Part shown: positions 14,356 through 21,510 of the stretch, in pieces | Layout: every line of letters starts with the position of its first letter | Position numbering within the stretch: the first letter of the stretch is position 1 | Program-made: the position numbers and the translations under genes | Source: Candidatus Woesearchaeota archaeon | Lineage (GTDB): Archaea; Nanobdellota; Nanobdellia; UBA10117; GCA-020343615 | NCBI GenBank assembly: GCA_020343615.1 | Contig: CP070803.1 | Location: forward strand, 530,606 to 567,939 | Direction: 5' to 3' | DNA: 37,334 nucleotides | Notes under the pieces: generated by a model | Told to the model about the DNA's origin: nothing | Seen by the model: the letters and a program-made list of their open reading frames with translations, nothing else | Database searches by the model: none

Positions 14356-14727
14356 ATGCCTCCGTTATTTGATGAAATAGTTCATAAAGCATTAGCAAGT
14401 GATGTAAGAAGGAACATATTGTTAAGCATATCCGAAAAGGAAAAGTATCTTACAGAAATTTCTAAGGATATTAATAAAAAGCCTCAGACTGTTGATTTTC
14501 ATCTTAATCTATTAGAAGAAATAGGAATAGTCGAAAGTTCATTGAAGGATGGTAAGAAGTATTATTTTCTTAAAGATAAAAGAATTCTGGATTTTCTTAG
14601 AGATAGGAAGCCTATACCTGCTAATCTTAGACCTAAACCTCCTCATGAGATCATGTTAGAAGCATGGGAAGATATAAAAGAACGACTGGATAGAATTGAA
14701 AAGAAGATAGATGAATTATCTAAATAG
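14356..14727 (+). CDS. ArsR-like winged-helix transcriptional regulator
   Basis: 123 residues. Residues 5-75 form an ArsR/HTH_20-type winged helix: LASDVRRNILLSIS, then the recognition-helix region ISKDINKKPQTVDFHLNLLEEIGIV, and the wing KDGKKYYFLKD. The C-terminus (about 95-123) is a short coiled coil (DIKERLDRIEKKIDEL), probably for dimerisation. No metal-binding cysteines, so it does not look like a classical metal sensor. It is divergent from the 14239 gene and could regulate both from the shared promoter. Its TAG stop forms the first three bases of the next gene's promoter motif. Confidence 0.88.
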   Translation: MPPLFDEIVHKALASDVRRNILLSISEKEKYLTEISKDINKKPQTVDFHLNLLEEIGIVESSLKDGKKYYFLKDKRILDFLRDRKPIPANLRPKPPHEIMLEAWEDIKERLDRIEKKIDELSK

Positions 14728-14738
14728 AAAGCTTTTTA
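14725..14738 (+). promoter_or_regulatory. Promoter of the 14763 gene, overlapping a stop codon
   Basis: TAGAAAGCTTTTTAC: TAG is the stop of the ArsR-like gene, GAAA (from 14727) is the BRE and CTTTTTAC the TATA box. The next ATG lies exactly 36 nt downstream of the G. Confidence 0.65.
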
Positions 14739-14762
14739 CATTTTTAGGTCTTATTAAAAACC

Positions 14763-14930
14763 ATGAAAAAGTTTAAACAAAAGAAAGATTTAGGTGGAAT
14801 AGCTTTCGTAGGTTTTTTCTTTATTGGAATGGCTATAGGCGCTGCTTTTAGTAGATGGGATGTAGGACCTTTTTTAGGCCTTGGTATGGGCTTTATAGCA
14901 ATGTTAGTAGTGATGATGAAGGCTAAATAA
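14763..14930 (+). CDS. 55-residue two-helix membrane protein
   Basis: From ATG 14763: a basic head (MKKFKQKKDLGG), two hydrophobic, Gly-rich helices around a short SRWDVGP loop, and a MMKAK end before TAA. The start is exactly 36 nt from a GAAA/CTTTTTAC promoter. No family recognised. Confidence 0.65.
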   Translation: MKKFKQKKDLGGIAFVGFFFIGMAIGAAFSRWDVGPFLGLGMGFIAMLVVMMKAK

Positions 14931-14978
14931 AAAAATAAAATTAAGATAAATAATATTTAAGAATATTATTAGTTAATC

Positions 14979-15137
14979 TTAATATTTCCTATGTTTTCTA
15001 AAACACTCTTTACAATAGACAGGTCTACCTTCGGTTGGTTTGAAAGGAACTTCACATTCCTCACCGCAATCTGCACAAACTGCTTTATGCATTTCACGAG
15101 GTCTTCCGAAATCGCCTTTATCTTCTCTAAACGCCAT
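14979..15137 (-). CDS. Small zinc-ribbon (CxxC-CxxC) protein
   Basis: 52 residues. It contains VCADCGEECEVPFKPTEG then RPVYCKECF: two CxxC knuckles (CADC and CKEC) that should hold one zinc ion. This 'CxDCG...VPFxPxxxRPVYCxxCF' pattern is common in small zinc-ribbon proteins of CPR bacteria and archaea, with unknown partners (probably nucleic acid or translation). GAGGT lies 7 nt before the ATG, and the start is 44 nt from the BRE at 15181. Confidence 0.85.
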   Translation of the reverse strand: MAFREDKGDFGRPREMHKAVCADCGEECEVPFKPTEGRPVYCKECFRKHRKY

Positions 15138-15187
15138 TTTTTACCTCGATTTAAGCTATTTTACTTAGTTTAAAAAGCTTCCTATAG

Positions 15188-15325
15188 TCAAACAAACATT
15201 GGTAAAAAAATCCCTATAAGAGTTATAATTAATGCAATAATCAGTATTTTCATCCTATGTTTGGATTTTTTACTTAGAATAAGTAGAACTGCACCTACAC
15301 CTATAAGTGCTAATCCCCAAATCAT
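15188..15325 (-). CDS. 45-residue two-helix membrane protein
   Basis: From ATG 15325: MIWGLALIGVGAVLLIL, a basic loop (SKKSKHRMK) and a second helix ending FLPMFV, then TGA. It starts 3 bp after the stop of the helical protein gene upstream, so the two form a small operon. No family recognised. Confidence 0.6.
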   Translation of the reverse strand: MIWGLALIGVGAVLLILSKKSKHRMKILIIALIITLIGIFLPMFV

Positions 15326-15328
15326 ATT

Positions 15329-15541
15329 TTAATATTTACCTTCCTTTGAAAGGCCTTCAATTGCTGCTCTTAATTTTTCAATGTTCTTATCTATATCGGC
15401 CTTCATTTCTTTATACATTTCTATACTTAACTTATGTCCAGCTCTTTTTGCGTCTCTGATAGCATGTTTTTGTATGTACCAAGAAATCTTGCACAGTTTA
15501 TAGAGTAATTTTGTGTATGAATAGCTTTCATTTTTTAACAT
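15329..15541 (-). CDS. Small helical basic protein
   Basis: 70 residues, basic and probably fully helical (KLLYKLCKISWYIQKHAI...RDAKRAGHKL...EMYKEMKADIDKNIEKLRAAIEGL). No family recognised. GGTGA lies before the ATG, and a TTATAAATAAG promoter lies about 45 nt upstream. It is followed by the 45-residue membrane protein after 3 bp. Confidence 0.65.
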   Translation of the reverse strand: MLKNESYSYTKLLYKLCKISWYIQKHAIRDAKRAGHKLSIEMYKEMKADIDKNIEKLRAAIEGLSKEGKY

Positions 15542-15618
15542 TTAAATTTCACCTTAATAAAATAAGAAAAAGACTTATTTATAATTTATTGATTACTACT
15601 TTGACCTAAAAGAATTGT

Positions 15619-16419
15619 CTAATTCTTGAGAAGTTTTCCTGATCCTCTCCAGCTTACTCCTTTATATGAGGACATATGAATATCGCTAAATTCCTTGGGA
15701 TCAAACCATTCCTTCAAAGTCTCTTTTTTAATAAAAAAGGTTGTAGGAGCATTTAACTTATCAAATACATTCATGGTGTTTCTTTTGAAATTTAGCTTTC
15801 TCCAGTTTTTAAAGTAAAGATAGAATGGTAGAGAACGAATGGGTAAGAGATAGATTGTATATATAGGTAAATACATAAATGCGGTGGTAAGTCTGGATAG
15901 CCTCCAAAGGTTCTTTTTACTCATTCTTAAGAATATCTTCCTCTTTAAATCCTCTAACAAAGTTCTATTCAGATAGTTTCCTTCATAAGAATATACCCAA
16001 ACTATTACTTTACCACCTTCCTTAGCAAATTTCTTGATATTGTTAAAGGATTTAGTTGGATCATCTGTGTGATGTAAAACTCCTATTGAATAAACAATAT
16101 CAAACTTCTTTTTTAAGGTTACATTCGCTATGTCCCCTTCGACTATTTTAACGTTTTTATTGTTTGCAAAATCTTTTGCTATTTTAGTAGTATTAAGATC
16201 TACACCGTAGACTTCTTTACAAAAAGGTACTACGAGATTTATGAATCTTCCATCACCACAGCCACAATCTACTGCTGTTTTACCCTTAAAATCATCTAAT
16301 TTATTGGGGTGAATCCAATCCTCAAACAACCATTTATTGCTATCTCTAATCTTCTTATCTTCTATTTCTGAAATCTTACTTGCTCTCCACGTCCAATCTG
16401 CTTGTTTTTTCTGCTTCAT
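15619..16419 (-). CDS. Class I SAM-dependent methyltransferase with membrane-associating segment
   Basis: 266 residues. The Rossmann methyltransferase signature is clear: motif I VDCGCGDGRF (about residues 50-59), the acidic end of strand 2 in YGVDLNTTK, EGDIAN as the third motif, and VYSIGVLHHTDDP as motif IV. Residues 175-205 are hydrophobic (FMYLPIYTIYLLPIRSLPFYLYF) and may associate with the membrane, which suggests a lipid or lipid-linked substrate such as glycan precursors (inference). Its ATG shares one base with the stop of the large lipoprotein upstream (TAATG), so it is translated after that gene. Confidence 0.88.
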   Translation of the reverse strand: MKQKKQADWTWRASKISEIEDKKIRDSNKWLFEDWIHPNKLDDFKGKTAVDCGCGDGRFINLVVPFCKEVYGVDLNTTKIAKDFANNKNVKIVEGDIANVTLKKKFDIVYSIGVLHHTDDPTKSFNNIKKFAKEGGKVIVWVYSYEGNYLNRTLLEDLKRKIFLRMSKKNLWRLSRLTTAFMYLPIYTIYLLPIRSLPFYLYFKNWRKLNFKRNTMNVFDKLNAPTTFFIKKETLKEWFDPKEFSDIHMSSYKGVSWRGSGKLLKN

Positions 16420-17765
16420 TACTCAATAAGTTCACATTCACCCTCAACGCATGTATAGTTTTCTAAGCAATCAGTATCATTCACACATTCTGGTTCTTGC
16501 GAATCAACACAATTATATTCTAAACATATTTGATTTGTCTCGCAGTCTTCATCAACTTTACATTCTACTTCTTCACATTCGCCAGCTTCACATATTTCTA
16601 ATTCAGCACAGTCGGTGTCATTTATACATTCGGGTTCTTCACACTCACCATTTACGCATATTTTATCACCTTCACAATCTTCGTCAACAGTGCACTCTTC
16701 TTCTTCTGGCTCATCTATATCCTCACCAACTGTTCCGCTCTTAGCAATAACTGGAAGTAAATTGTACTCATTTCGATGTCCTTTCTTTACTATATTTATG
16801 TCAAACACGAATTTAGTTGTTTCATTTGCTTTTATTTCAAATTCCCTTACGATTTGTAGCTTATCACTTGGAACTTCTACATCTGCAACTGTTCCGTTGG
16901 TTCCATTTAGAATACCTTCAACTTCAGATACGTATAATTCAATTTTAGTGTAGGAACCTTCTTCGAGACTTATGTTAAGGACTGAGATTGCTTTTTCTCC
17001 TACAACTTGAGTAAGGTCAACTGAAGTTCCACTTAATTCAAACTCTTCAAAACCACCTGATTCTCCTGACTGGAAAATCCTTGTTTTTGAGAAGCTTACT
17101 ACCAAACTTTCAAAATCTCCAATATCTGCCTCTTTGTCTGAAATAAAAAGTACAAAGTTTCCAGTTGGTGAACCTGTACCTTCAGTTTCTGTGAATGAAC
17201 CGGATACTGAAGCATCGCCTTCAAATTCTATTGAATAATAATAGATTTTTCCAGATGCCAAGGCTTCACAATTACTAAAATCTATTTTTAATCGTTGAGC
17301 ATTGCCAGCATCTACATGTCCCCCACATCCGCTATAACATCTTATAACTCCTGAAGCTAAATTACCAGAACATACATCGTTCTCATTATTATCTTCAATA
17401 ACTACAAATATATCTTCAGACCCTAAGCTTAAATCTGAATTAGCTGTGTTCCTTATATAAAGCTCAAGAATCTTATTACTGTAATCTTGAGATATTAAAG
17501 ACACTGAGGTTATTTTTTCTTTCATGTATATACATTTCTCTCCGTCCCAACCATCATAACCTTTTCTTTGGCAACATTCAATTCTACCTGCTGGGGCAAC
17601 TGTACCGCAATCGTCTCCGATTATTTCTTCTGATTCTTTTGTCATTTCTTCAACCACTTTTTCAGGCTCTTTAGTCTCATCTGTTGATAGATCTTTTGTC
17701 TCAGTACACCCGCTAACAAAAATGAGTCCTATTATTAATATAGGGAGTATTAATTTAATTTCCAT
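16419..17765 (-). CDS. Large lipoprotein: acidic linker, DUF4382-like domain and four Cys repeats
   Basis: 448 residues. Lipobox VSGC near residue 20; an acidic linker with KVVEEMTKESEE shared with the 13176 lipoprotein; an unnamed beta-rich domain with several cysteines (about 50-190); a DUF4382-like domain (about 195-345, GNFVLFISDKEAD ... FEIKANETTKFVFDI); then four tandem Cys modules of the form CxxDxDCxxxxxCxxxxCE to the C-terminus. The start is ATG 17765 (SD AGGTG, BRE at 17812, 47 nt), not GTG 17774. It is an extracellular, lipid-anchored, probably disulfide-rich surface protein. Coupled to the methyltransferase gene by a TAATG junction. Confidence 0.85.
   Translation of the reverse strand: MEIKLILPILIIGLIFVSGCTETKDLSTDETKEPEKVVEEMTKESEEIIGDDCGTVAPAGRIECCQRKGYDGWDGEKCIYMKEKITSVSLISQDYSNKILELYIRNTANSDLSLGSEDIFVVIEDNNENDVCSGNLASGVIRCYSGCGGHVDAGNAQRLKIDFSNCEALASGKIYYYSIEFEGDASVSGSFTETEGTGSPTGNFVLFISDKEADIGDFESLVVSFSKTRIFQSGESGGFEEFELSGTSVDLTQVVGEKAISVLNISLEEGSYTKIELYVSEVEGILNGTNGTVADVEVPSDKLQIVREFEIKANETTKFVFDINIVKKGHRNEYNLLPVIAKSGTVGEDIDEPEEEECTVDEDCEGDKICVNGECEEPECINDTDCAELEICEAGECEEVECKVDEDCETNQICLEYNCVDSQEPECVNDTDCLENYTCVEGECELIE
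17622..17722. repeat. Shared lipoprotein linker DNA, copy 2
   Basis: About 100 bp strongly similar (roughly 85 percent by eye) to 13035-13135 in the other lipoprotein gene. It encodes the acidic linker right after the lipobox cysteine. The similarity fades in the following domain. Confidence 0.75.
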
Positions 17766-17831
17766 ATCCAACACCTAAATTAATTATATTTAAACCATAT
17801 TAAAAAACTTACTAATTAGTCGAGTTTCAAA

Positions 17832-18020
17832 TTATTTATAGCACTTTCTTATAATAGGACAAAAGATAAATGATAGATTAAGAAGCAATAGCAATACTAG
17901 TGCATGATTAAACAGATTACCTCTAATTCCTTGTAAGTATAATACATAATAAAGGAATACGAATAATGAAGCTTCAGCAATAATTCCTGAAACCACATCT
18001 TGTGCTTTAATTTCTGCCAC
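17832..18020 (-). CDS. 62-residue two-helix membrane protein
   Basis: Two hydrophobic segments (about 17-32 and 38-55) between short charged ends; cysteines near the C-terminus (FCPIIRKCYK). No family recognised. It begins with GTG at 18020, which is 39 nt from the BRE at 18059, consistent with a leaderless GTG start. Confidence 0.6.
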   Translation of the reverse strand: MAEIKAQDVVSGIIAEASLFVFLYYVLYLQGIRGNLFNHALVLLLLLNLSFIFCPIIRKCYK

Positions 18021-18073
18021 TTTAGTTTGTATTAATATTTTATTATATTAAAAACTTACTGAAAAGAGTTTAG

Positions 18074-18202
18074 TTAAGGTAGAGCATCTATTACCTTCAA
18101 TAAGAGTGGTTTATCGGATAAAAATAAGACATATAAAATTGTGATGATTATAAAAACAACTATAAGAAAGAGTATCCTTCTATCTATTAGTTCTCCTTCC
18201 AT
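18074..18202 (-). CDS. 42-residue single-helix membrane protein
   Basis: From ATG 18202: MEGELIDRRILFLIVVFI..., one membrane helix and a short tail (KVIDALP). It overlaps the last 23 bp of the upstream gene in another frame, with GAGAGG as SD, suggesting translational coupling. No family recognised. Confidence 0.55.
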   Translation of the reverse strand: MEGELIDRRILFLIVVFIIITILYVLFLSDKPLLLKVIDALP

Positions 18203-18626
18203 TTTTTTCCTCTCTATCTATCTCAAGTGAAGAATCAATATACTCATCTAATTTTTCACTTACTGTTTTTATCTTTTTGTCTAATAGTTTAATATAAGAG
18301 TGGATATAAATATAAAATGTTAAAATAAGAAATGCGCCGAATGCACATACACTCAAACCTAACATTAACATTCCTTTTGAGGCTACGATTAGACCTATAA
18401 TAAAATATACTGAAGCAATGGCCGTTACTATGTAAAGTAATATATTAGCCTTATTTTTGAAACCAATGTAATCTTCTTTAACCTGAGAAAGAAGCATTTT
18501 TAAGTCTACTCTTTTGGTATTTAATACAGACATTTTAAGATTCACTTTACGTTTTTTTTCTTTTAGAATAGAAGCTAATTTTTTTAACTCATTAGCTTTC
18601 TTGGTGACTTTCTTATCTAGAGCCAT
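18180..18626 (-). CDS. Membrane protein with flanking coiled coils
   Basis: 148 residues. A basic N-terminal coiled coil (about 1-58), two membrane helices (about 62-82 and 87-108), and a second helical charged region (LLDKKIKTVSEKLDEYI). No family recognised. The ATG is 37 nt from the BRE at 18663, a leaderless arrangement. It overlaps the small membrane-protein gene downstream by 23 bp. Confidence 0.65.
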   Translation of the reverse strand: MALDKKVTKKANELKKLASILKEKKRKVNLKMSVLNTKRVDLKMLLSQVKEDYIGFKNKANILLYIVTAIASVYFIIGLIVASKGMLMLGLSVCAFGAFLILTFYIYIHSYIKLLDKKIKTVSEKLDEYIDSSLEIDREEKNGRRTNR

Positions 18627-18685
18627 TAATTTATCTTAGTCTTTAATTATATTAAAAAGTTGCTAAAGACCTAGGCTTTTCAATA

Positions 18686-19000
18686 TTACATTTTATATCT
18701 ACTTTTTAAAATAACAGAAATTAAAACAAGGATTAGTGCTGTTGTAAGTATAAGGTCTAGACGTATTAAATGCATGCTTTGTGTGAATATAATCGCAACT
18801 CCTAAGATAACAAGGATTATTGCTCCTATTAAGAAAAACTTGTAATGGGGGAGCTTGCTTGTTTTTTTTACATATTTTAATGCTTCACTAATTTCTTCAG
18901 AATCATAACCTTGAGAAACTAGATAGTCTACTACCTCTCTAGAACTATAGCCTCTTTTTTTGTATCTTTTTATATAATCTACTAATTGTTGATTTACCAC
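18686..19000 (-). CDS. Membrane protein with small N-terminal helical domain
   Basis: 104 residues. Residues 1-42 form a compact helical domain (YIKRYKKRGYSSREVVDYLVSQGYDSEEISEAL), written in pieces: YIKRYKKRGYS, EVVDYLVSQGY and EEISEALKYV. This 'G-Y-S-x-x-x-I/V-x-x-x-L-x-x-x-G-Y' pattern is frequent in archaeal membrane proteins and resembles UBA/SHOCT-like helical units. Two membrane helices follow. It begins with GTG exactly 36 nt from the BRE at 19036, so a leaderless GTG start is likely. Confidence 0.65.
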   Translation of the reverse strand: MVNQQLVDYIKRYKKRGYSSREVVDYLVSQGYDSEEISEALKYVKKTSKLPHYKFFLIGAIILVILGVAIIFTQSMHLIRLDLILTTALILVLISVILKSRYKM

Positions 19001-19021
19001 ATTATTAAATACTAGATTATA

Positions 19022-19055
19022 ATATTAAAACCTTACTAAATAGAAACCTTTTTAC
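19022..19055. promoter_or_regulatory. Divergent promoter pair
   Basis: Minus: GTAAGGTTTTAATATT (BRE 19036) for the 19000 gene, 36 nt. Plus: GAAACCTTTTTACATC (BRE 19043) for the 19079 gene, 36 nt. The BREs are 7 bp apart, and here the two CCTT blocks form a direct rather than an inverted repeat. Confidence 0.7.
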
Positions 19056-19078
19056 ATCTTTTCTAGTTTTTAGGTAAG

Positions 19079-19360
19079 ATGGGTAAATCAAAACCTAAAG
19101 GTTCTCTTGAAAAAACAGTGGATAAATTAGTAGGAGATATAAAAAAATTTGGAGGTCCTTCAGAATTAGTAGAAGGTATAAAAGATCTACTTAGTGGGAA
19201 GATTAAGAAACCTGAAGGTCCTTGCATTGTTTGTGGTAACAAAGATGCTAAGTATGATAGAGATTTGGGCGGTCCTTATTGTCCAACTCATTTAGAAGAC
19301 GCTAGAATGAATGCGCTTTTAGATTCTTGTAGTTATAATAAAAATTCGAAAAAGAGATAG
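19079..19360 (+). CDS. Small zinc-finger protein (CxxC...CxxH)
   Basis: 93 residues. A helical basic N-terminal half with two Gly-rich 'FGGPSELVEGIKDLL' type turns, then PCIVCGNKDAKYDRDLGGPYCPTH: CxxC followed by CxxH, a likely zinc site (Cys49, Cys52, Cys68, His71). No family name recognised; the zinc knuckle suggests nucleic-acid or protein binding. Leaderless promoter, 36 nt. Its TAG stop begins the next promoter-like motif at 19358. Confidence 0.7.
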   Translation: MGKSKPKGSLEKTVDKLVGDIKKFGGPSELVEGIKDLLSGKIKKPEGPCIVCGNKDAKYDRDLGGPYCPTHLEDARMNALLDSCSYNKNSKKR

Positions 19361-19365
19361 AAACC

Positions 19366-19385
19366 TTTTTCATAATAAAAGAAGA
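19366..19385 (-). terminator. 3'-end element, copy 1
   Basis: TTTTTCATAATAAAAGAAG, a variant of the eight-copy element, 10 bp past the minus-strand stop at 19395. It has a short TTTT/AAAA stem. Confidence 0.4.
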
Positions 19386-19394
19386 GTTTGAGTG

Positions 19395-19619
19395 TTATTC
19401 GTCTTCAGAAGGCCATACCATCATAGCATTACCTTCACTGTCCCATAATATAATATTATCAGGATCAGTTATATTATCAGAAGAAGGGTATTTTCCTAAA
19501 TCTCTATATTCAGTTAATATTGCTCTTGAAGGTTTTGCTGAATCGAGTTGTGAATGGACCTGTGTTGAAATTAAAATTATAGCTAAAATAATCATGATTA
19601 TCTTTAATACATCATTCAT
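19395..19619 (-). CDS. Small secreted or membrane-anchored protein
   Basis: 74 residues: an N-terminal hydrophobic segment (about 6-22, ending HSQ, a possible signal-peptidase site) followed by an acidic extracellular part rich in Asp, Pro and Trp (DPDNIILWDSEGNAMMVWP). No family recognised. AAGGTG lies before the ATG and the start is 46 nt from the BRE at 19665. Confidence 0.6.
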   Translation of the reverse strand: MNDVLKIIMIILAIILISTQVHSQLDSAKPSRAILTEYRDLGKYPSSDNITDPDNIILWDSEGNAMMVWPSEDE

Positions 19620-19664
19620 TATGCACCTTATAGTAAGTATATACCTAAAAACTTTAAAACCTTG

Positions 19665-19856
19665 CTAATCAAAGATAAACAAATCATCTATTGTGGTTTT
19701 CAAGGATTTTGCTATGTCATGAGCTAATTTAAGAGAAGGGTTATACTTCCCTTTCTCTAGAAAAACAATGGTTTCTCTTCTAACACCTACTTCTCTTGCT
19801 AGGTCTTCTTGAGTCATATCATACTTTGCTCGGAATTCTTTTATTCTTGTTTTCAT
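19665..19856 (-). CDS. XRE-family (HTH_3) transcriptional regulator
   Basis: 63 residues, a complete Cro/CI-type helix-turn-helix: [18 protein letters not shown], then [20 protein letters not shown], then the closing helix [16 protein letters not shown]. Typical of the short XRE regulators that accompany DUF2178 proteins in archaea and Firmicutes. Its ATG overlaps the stop of the DUF2178 gene as ATGA. It probably represses its own operon: two 16-bp dyads with 21-bp periodicity lie over the predicted transcription start at 20285-20321. Confidence 0.93.
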   Translation of the reverse strand: MKTRIKEFRAKYDMTQEDLAREVGVRRETIVFLEKGKYNPSLKLAHDIAKSLKTTIDDLFIFD

Positions 19857-20272
19857 AGTTCCTTTTTATTGTAGTATGCCCAAAAGACAGCAAATAAAAT
19901 AGCCATTATAGCTACTGAAATACCTGTTGCTTGGCTCACATCTCTAAAATGAATTATATCATCTGAAAGGAATCCAATTGCTAAGAGTAAATAAAGCGAC
20001 ACAAGGAATGCCTTTGAAGTTGCCTTTTCAATTACTTTTCTGCTTCGCTCATCTTTTAATGGAAGTCCTTTCTTTAGATCTTTATTTCCTCTAATATAAA
20101 CAAATATTGCAAATATAAATATTATAATTGCAATAAGGATTCCCATAATTCCTCCATATATATCTCCTTTTATAAAAGCCGTTAGTGAGAACAAAGCTCC
20201 AGTTGCAATCACAAGTAAGCCTATTATGATTATTGCGGCTATTCGGAGTTTATCTTTACTTTTTGTTTCCAT
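19853..20272 (-). CDS. DUF2178 membrane protein
   Basis: 139 residues with four membrane helices in two pairs separated by the conserved cytoplasmic loop [22 protein letters not shown] (about residues 68-89), here in pieces: [11 protein letters not shown] and EKATSKAF. The DERS/T motif and order are those of DUF2178. The function is unknown, but these proteins are nearly always encoded beside a small XRE regulator, as here, and are thought to modulate it or sense a membrane signal. GAGGTGAAAA lies before the ATG. Confidence 0.88.
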   Translation of the reverse strand: METKSKDKLRIAAIIIIGLLVIATGALFSLTAFIKGDIYGGIMGILIAIIIFIFAIFVYIRGNKDLKKGLPLKDERSRKVIEKATSKAFLVSLYLLLAIGFLSDDIIHFRDVSQATGISVAIMAILFAVFWAYYNKKEL

Positions 20273-20284
20273 TTTTCACCTCAT

Positions 20285-20321
20285 GTTAGATATTTTTAAC
20301 TTAATGTTAGAAATATATAAC
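20285..20321 (-). promoter_or_regulatory. Tandem dyad operators of the DUF2178/XRE operon
   Basis: Two 16-bp sequences, GTTAGATATTTTTAAC (20285-20300) and GTTAGAAATATATAAC (20306-20321), begin and end with the inverted GTTA/TAAC. Their spacing is 21 bp, two helical turns, so two dimers could sit on one DNA face. They lie between the TATA box and the start codon. Likely binding sites for the XRE regulator encoded in the operon (inference). Confidence 0.6.
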
Positions 20322-20322
20322 T

Positions 20323-20347
20323 TTTAGTATATAAATCTTTCGGTTTT
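20323..20347 (-). promoter_or_regulatory. Promoter of the DUF2178/XRE operon
   Basis: On the minus strand ACCGAAAGATTTATATACT, a near-ideal archaeal BRE and TATA box, stronger by eye than most promoters in the window; the other near-ideal one is at 14283-14300. Confidence 0.75.
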
Positions 20348-20363
20348 AAGATTTAGGTATAGA

Positions 20364-20385
20364 TCTTTTTTCATCATAAAAGAAG
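20364..20385 (-). terminator. 3'-end element, copy 2
   Basis: TCTTTTTTCATCATAAAAGA plus AG, directly adjacent to the minus-strand stop at 20386. TCTTTT and AAAAGA can pair around CATCAT. Confidence 0.45.
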
Positions 20386-20589
20386 TTAATTAAGATCAAC
20401 TGGATTGCATAGATTTTTTCTATTATTTGCAGTTCTACCACAGCAAGTACAGATAAATTTTGGATTTGAAGTCAATTTTTTAACTTTTTCTACATCAAAT
20501 TTATTCGCTGGTTGAGTAAGTTTACACATTTTATGTTCGGGTATATTCTCACAATCGCATTCTGAACTACTACAACATTTGTTTTCCAT
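20386..20589 (-). CDS. Small Cys-rich, probably metal-binding protein
   Basis: 67 residues with twelve cysteines: CCSSSECDC at the N-terminus, C22, and FICTCCGRTANNRKNLCNP at the C-terminus. The 'F-x-C-x-C-C-G-R-x-A-x...L-C-x-P' ending is one I have seen in small anaerobe proteins of unknown role; it should bind zinc or an iron-sulfur cluster. The ATG is 37 nt from the BRE at 20626, leaderless. It stands alone upstream of the DUF2178/XRE promoter. Confidence 0.7.
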   Translation of the reverse strand: MENKCCSSSECDCENIPEHKMCKLTQPANKFDVEKVKKLTSNPKFICTCCGRTANNRKNLCNPVDLN

Positions 20590-20627
20590 ATTTTCAATAT
20601 TTAAATTGGTTATATTAAAACCTTGCT

Positions 20628-20645
20628 AAATAAAAGAAAAAAGAA
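20628..20645 (-). terminator. Oligo-T terminator for the SPFH gene
   Basis: A-rich plus strand (AAATAAAAGAAAAAAGAA), giving TTTTTTC and CTTTTATTT in the transcript just past the stop at 20648. Confidence 0.5.
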
Positions 20646-20647
20646 GT

Positions 20648-21439
20648 TTATTTTTTCTTAGGTATTTTGTCTAACTCAGCCTTTCCTAATGCTGCTAATC
20701 CTGTAACTTCTTTAGAAGCCACATCCGCTGGAATTACTATCATCAGAGAATTCTGTTCAGCTCCAATTTCCTGCCAGGTCTGTAGTTGTCTCAGTGAAAA
20801 TGAATATTTAGATTTGGCTAATGTTTCACTTGCTTCCTTTAACTTCTTTGAAGCTTCTAATTCTGCTTCAGCTTTGATGATTCTAGCTCTCTTTTCTCTG
20901 ACTGCTTCAGATTCACGAGCCATAGCTCTCTTTAAATCTTCAGGAATAGTTACATCCTCTATTTCAACATTACTTACTTTAATCCCCCATTCATCAGTTC
21001 CTTTGTCTAGTATTGTCTTTATAGCTTCACCTATCTGATCTTTTTTCATTAATAACTGATCAAGAGTTGATTTACCTACTATGTCTCTCAACGTTGTCTG
21101 TGCAAGTTTAATTGCAGCTTTTTGGAATTCTTCTACGTCTAATACTGCTTTTTTAATATCCTGAACTTTGTAATAGATAACTGCATCAACATTTACCGGA
21201 ACAGTATCTCTTGATATTGTCTCCTGGGGTTCTACATCTATTGTTCTTATTCTTAAGTCAACTCGATATGCTCTTTCAATAATGGGGATAACATATCTTA
21301 ACCCTGGCTTTATTATTCTCTTGTATTTACCTAATCTAAGGACTACTGCTTGTTCATATTGTTTGATTACTCTTAGACCTGCGAGGATTATTAATAATAC
21401 AAATAATCCTATTACCCATGAAGTAATAGATAATGCCAT
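20648..21439 (-). CDS. SPFH-domain protein, stomatin/slipin type
   Basis: 263 residues. One N-terminal membrane helix (about 8-24), then the SPFH/PHB domain: QYEQAVVLRLGKYKRIIKPGL, in pieces EQAVVLRLGKY and PGLRYVIPII, then RTIDVEPQETISRDTVPVNVDAVIYYKV and TLRDIVGKSTLDQLL, and a C-terminal coiled coil (about 170-215). It scaffolds membrane microdomains and often works with an NfeD-type protein and a membrane protease; neither is next door here. SD GGAGAC, start 45 nt from the BRE at 21484. Length is normal for the family. Confidence 0.95.
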   Translation of the reverse strand: MALSITSWVIGLFVLLIILAGLRVIKQYEQAVVLRLGKYKRIIKPGLRYVIPIIERAYRVDLRIRTIDVEPQETISRDTVPVNVDAVIYYKVQDIKKAVLDVEEFQKAAIKLAQTTLRDIVGKSTLDQLLMKKDQIGEAIKTILDKGTDEWGIKVSNVEIEDVTIPEDLKRAMARESEAVREKRARIIKAEAELEASKKLKEASETLAKSKYSFSLRQLQTWQEIGAEQNSLMIVIPADVASKEVTGLAALGKAELDKIPKKK

Positions 21440-21473
21440 TTTGTCTCCAACACGTTAAAGAATAAACAAATAT

Positions 21474-21506
21474 TTAAAGGTTGCTAAATAGAAACCTTTT
21501 TACATT
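21474..21506. promoter_or_regulatory. SPFH promoter with facing orphan half (inverted repeat)
   Basis: Minus: GCAACCTTTAAATATTTG is the SPFH promoter. Plus: TAGAAACCTTTTTACATTTC faces the other way but has no start codon at +36. AAAGGTT and AACCTTT form a perfect 7-bp inverted repeat around a 10-bp loop. Confidence 0.6.
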
Positions 21507-21510
21507 TCTA

